7,007 nt of DNA from Thiohalobacter sp. (GTDB lineage Bacteria; Pseudomonadota; Gammaproteobacteria; DSM-19610). Both the position numbers and the translations under genes were made by a program. The stretch spans positions 1-7,007 of the forward strand of contig JALWRY010000168.1 in the NCBI GenBank assembly GCA_027080445.1, read 5' to 3'. Below the pieces are notes generated by a model. The model ran no database searches. It saw only the letters and a list, made by a program, of their open reading frames with translations, and was not told where the DNA came from. Shown here in pieces: positions 5,671-7,007 of this stretch (positions are counted from its first letter, which is position 1; each line of letters starts with the position of its first letter).

Positions 5671-6372
5671 TCAGCACCAGCTCGCACCCGTATGATGGGC
5701 GTTGTCAAGCAGCTCACGGAGGTTGGCGTCAATAATGCGGTAGCCCACATTGCCATAGAGCCGTTGGCGGCCTTCATTGAAAATCAGTGTGGGACTACCC
5801 GGTATCTGGTAGCGATCACGCGCTTCGGTGTCCCGGTGCAGGCGGGCGTGGGCCTCCCCCGTATCGATCAGTTCATGAATACGATTTTGTGGCAAGTCCA
5901 GCCCTGCGCAGACTTCATCGAGCACGCGGGTGCGGGCGATATTGAGTGCCTTCTCAAAGAAAGCGCAGCGTACCCGCCAGAGGAATTCCTCGAACAGTGT
6001 TCGATTCTCATAGGTCTTGACCGGGTCGCAGGATATCTCACCGGTTTCCTCCAGCAACTGCAACGCCTTCAGGTACAGGTGGGCGACGGTTGACGAGTGC
6101 GGCGGATCATTCAGCCATACCTCGGGGTGCAGCCTGACATGCTCCCAGCGGCTGGCGACCTTGTGCAGGTGGCGATTGAAGCCTTCAAACGACCCGCGTT
6201 TTCCCCAGTCCTGCCCGATGCGATCGTGGGCGGCGGCAAACACCGGGATAAACCGGTATTGCAGTGTAATCCGCGTACTGTAGTCAATTTTCAACTGGTC
6301 GACACGCACCTGGGCACTATAGGCCCAGATACACAGGACATCGGAAAATAATTCAACCGTCAGTGCCTTCAA
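5671..6372 (-). CDS. DsbA/FrnE-like thioredoxin-fold protein with single active-site cysteine
   Basis: A protein of the DSBA-like thioredoxin family (PF01323; FrnE, 2-hydroxychromene-2-carboxylate isomerase and relatives), 233 residues from the chosen start. The N-terminal strand and active-site region read LTVELFSDVLCIWAYSAQ (4-21), where FrnE-like enzymes have CPWC; here it is C14-I-W-A17, so the resolving cysteine is missing. The central part is the expected helical insertion. The cis-proline loop is present as GSPTLIFNEGRQ (192-203, Pro194), followed by YGNVGYR. No signal peptide is seen, so it is probably cytoplasmic. It may act as a monothiol or glutathione-dependent enzyme rather than a classical disulfide oxidase; the substrate is unknown. 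Start: TTG at 6372 with GGAG eight bases upstream leaves a 19-base gap after the pump gene. A GTG at 6414 would add 14 residues and overlap the pump by 23 bases. The protein ends in SWC, giving a C-terminal cysteine. It lies between the pump and the MerR gene in one apparent operon. Confidence 0.82.
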   Translation of the reverse strand: MKALTVELFSDVLCIWAYSAQVRVDQLKIDYSTRITLQYRFIPVFAAAHDRIGQDWGKRGSFEGFNRHLHKVASRWEHVRLHPEVWLNDPPHSSTVAHLYLKALQLLEETGEISCDPVKTYENRTLFEEFLWRVRCAFFEKALNIARTRVLDEVCAGLDLPQNRIHELIDTGEAHARLHRDTEARDRYQIPGSPTLIFNEGRQRLYGNVGYRIIDANLRELLDNAHHTGASWC

Positions 6373-6380
6373 TATATTGT

Positions 6381-6384
6381 CTCC
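6381..6384 (-). promoter_or_regulatory. Shine-Dalgarno supporting the TTG start of the DsbA-like gene
   Basis: The minus strand has GGAG followed by 8 bases and TTG at 6372. No comparable site precedes the alternative GTG at 6414. TTG starts are uncommon, so this remains a preference. Confidence 0.45.
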
Positions 6385-6391
6385 AGCTATA

Positions 6392-7007
6392 TCAATCGCC
6401 CTGATCAACCGCACCCTGTTTAATCTGGTAACTCCGCCAGATCATGAAAGCCGACGGGATAACCAGCAAGGTCAGGATGGTTGCACTGATCATACCACCG
6501 ACCATGGGTGCTGCAATGCGGCGCATCACTTCCGAGCCGGTACCTGTCCCGAGCATAATCGGCAACAGGCCGGCGATGATAGCCGCTACGGTCATCATAA
6601 TGGGGCGCACACGCATCAGGGCACCTTCAACGATGGCCTCGCGCAGCTCCTTCATGTCGACACTGCGTTTTTCACGCCACGCCACTTCCTGGTGACGCCG
6701 GTAAGCCTGGTTGAGATAGACCAGCATGAGTACACCAATCTCGACCGAGACCCCGGAAAGTGCAATAAAGCCCACCCCGACGGCAACCGAAATATCATAG
6801 CCCAGCCAGTACAGCAGCCAGATACCACCGACCAGGGCGAGTGGCAGGGTGCCAAGAATGATCAGCACCTCGGTAAAACGCCGGAAGTTCAGGTACAACA
6901 GCAAGACGATAATACCAAGCGTCACCGGTACAACTGTCGCCAGCTTCTGTTTGGCGCGCTCCATGAATTCATACTGGCCTGACCAGTTGAGTGAATAACC
7001 CGCCGGC
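6392..7007 (-). CDS. CusA/CzcA-family heavy-metal efflux RND pump, C-terminal part (runs off right edge)
   Basis: The inner-membrane proton-driven subunit of a tripartite metal exporter, which works with a periplasmic adaptor and an outer-membrane channel. Only the last 204 residues are present; the reading frame is open to the right edge, so an internal ATG at 6964 is not the start. Family signatures: PAGYSLNWSGQYEFMERA at the left of the fragment, GFIALSGVSVEIGVLMLVYL in a membrane helix, and GTGTGSEVMRRIAAPMVGGM near the C-terminus, all typical of heavy-metal (HME) RND pumps rather than drug pumps. About five hydrophobic segments are visible. Against E. coli CusA, the proton-relay Glu939 is kept (codon 6740-6742), but the Lys984 position is Ile (codon 6599-6601, in RVRPIMMT). 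The methionine metal sites lie outside the window, so Cu/Ag versus Zn/Co/Cd cannot be decided. The gene probably leads the pump–DsbA-like–MerR unit, with adaptor genes further upstream. Confidence 0.93.
   Translation of the reverse strand, partial: PAGYSLNWSGQYEFMERAKQKLATVVPVTLGIIVLLLYLNFRRFTEVLIILGTLPLALVGGIWLLYWLGYDISVAVGVGFIALSGVSVEIGVLMLVYLNQAYRRHQEVAWREKRSVDMKELREAIVEGALMRVRPIMMTVAAIIAGLLPIMLGTGTGSEVMRRIAAPMVGGMISATILTLLVIPSAFMIWRSYQIKQGAVDQGD

Noticed and set aside
5667..5777. N-terminal extension of the MerR-like gene up to 5777
   Set aside because: It would overlap the DsbA-like coding end, and the added residues do not resemble a MerR N-terminus. The ATG at 5666 gives the standard start two to three residues before the helix-turn-helix.
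6392..6964. A complete 190-residue membrane protein starting at the ATG at 6964
   Set aside because: The frame continues upstream to the window edge with conserved HME-RND sequence (PAGYSLNWSGQYEF), so this is the C-terminal part of a much longer pump.
6377..6982. Plus-strand open frame of 201 codons opposite the RND pump
   Set aside because: Its His/Gln/Asn/Asp-rich composition is the typical mirror of hydrophobic membrane-helix codons on the other strand. The minus strand has unmistakable HME-RND motifs.
5250..7007. A mercury resistance (mer) operon
   Set aside because: Only the regulator resembles a mer component. No merT, merP, merC or mercuric reductase sequence is visible, and no GTAC-type mer operator dyad was found in the window.

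Overview
The window looks like a chromosomal segment of a free-living proteobacterium, most likely a gammaproteobacterium. The reasons are moderately GC-rich coding sequence, tightly packed genes, a hybrid GGDEF/EAL protein, a heavy-metal RND pump, and a GGATTCC...GGAATGACGG-type palindromic repeat of the kind scattered through many proteobacterial genomes. The species cannot be named from sequence alone.

Layout from left to right. (1) The 5' end of a malate dehydrogenase gene (minus strand, runs off the left edge). (2) Just upstream of it on the same strand, a large cyclic-di-GMP protein with a degenerate receiver domain, two PAS domains, GGDEF and EAL. (3) An AT-rich divergent intergenic region of about 170 bp holding candidate promoters and small dyads. 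(4) On the plus strand, a two-gene unit: a natural fusion of two nucleotide-sugar-type transferase domains (a GT2 domain of the TIGR04283 type followed by a DUF2064/TIGR04282-type domain), then arsM, an arsenite S-adenosylmethionine methyltransferase. The families of both transferase halves are named in databases after arsenosugar biosynthesis. (5) Converging on arsM, with overlapping stop codons, a minus-strand unit read from the right edge: the C-terminal part of a CusA/CzcA-type heavy-metal efflux RND pump, a DsbA/FrnE-like thioredoxin-fold protein, and a MerR-family regulator with a MerR-like set of cysteines.

Working together: the right two thirds reads as a metal/metalloid-handling block placed beside housekeeping and signalling genes. 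ArsM would methylate As(III), and the fused transferase may act on an arsenic-containing or other small-molecule intermediate. The RND pump would export a soft or transition metal ion, with MerR as a plausible metal-responsive regulator and the DsbA-like protein as a thiol-chemistry accessory. No arsS (radical SAM), arsR, arsenite permease or arsenate reductase is visible in the window.

The most unusual points are the transferase fusion, whose linker carries a palindromic dispersed-repeat sequence (suggesting how the fusion arose); a receiver domain that has lost its phosphorylation site chemistry on an otherwise intact GGDEF-EAL enzyme; an RND pump with Ile at the position of the CusA proton-relay lysine; and a DsbA-like protein with only one active-site cysteine. 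All calls are from reading the sequence; no database search was run.
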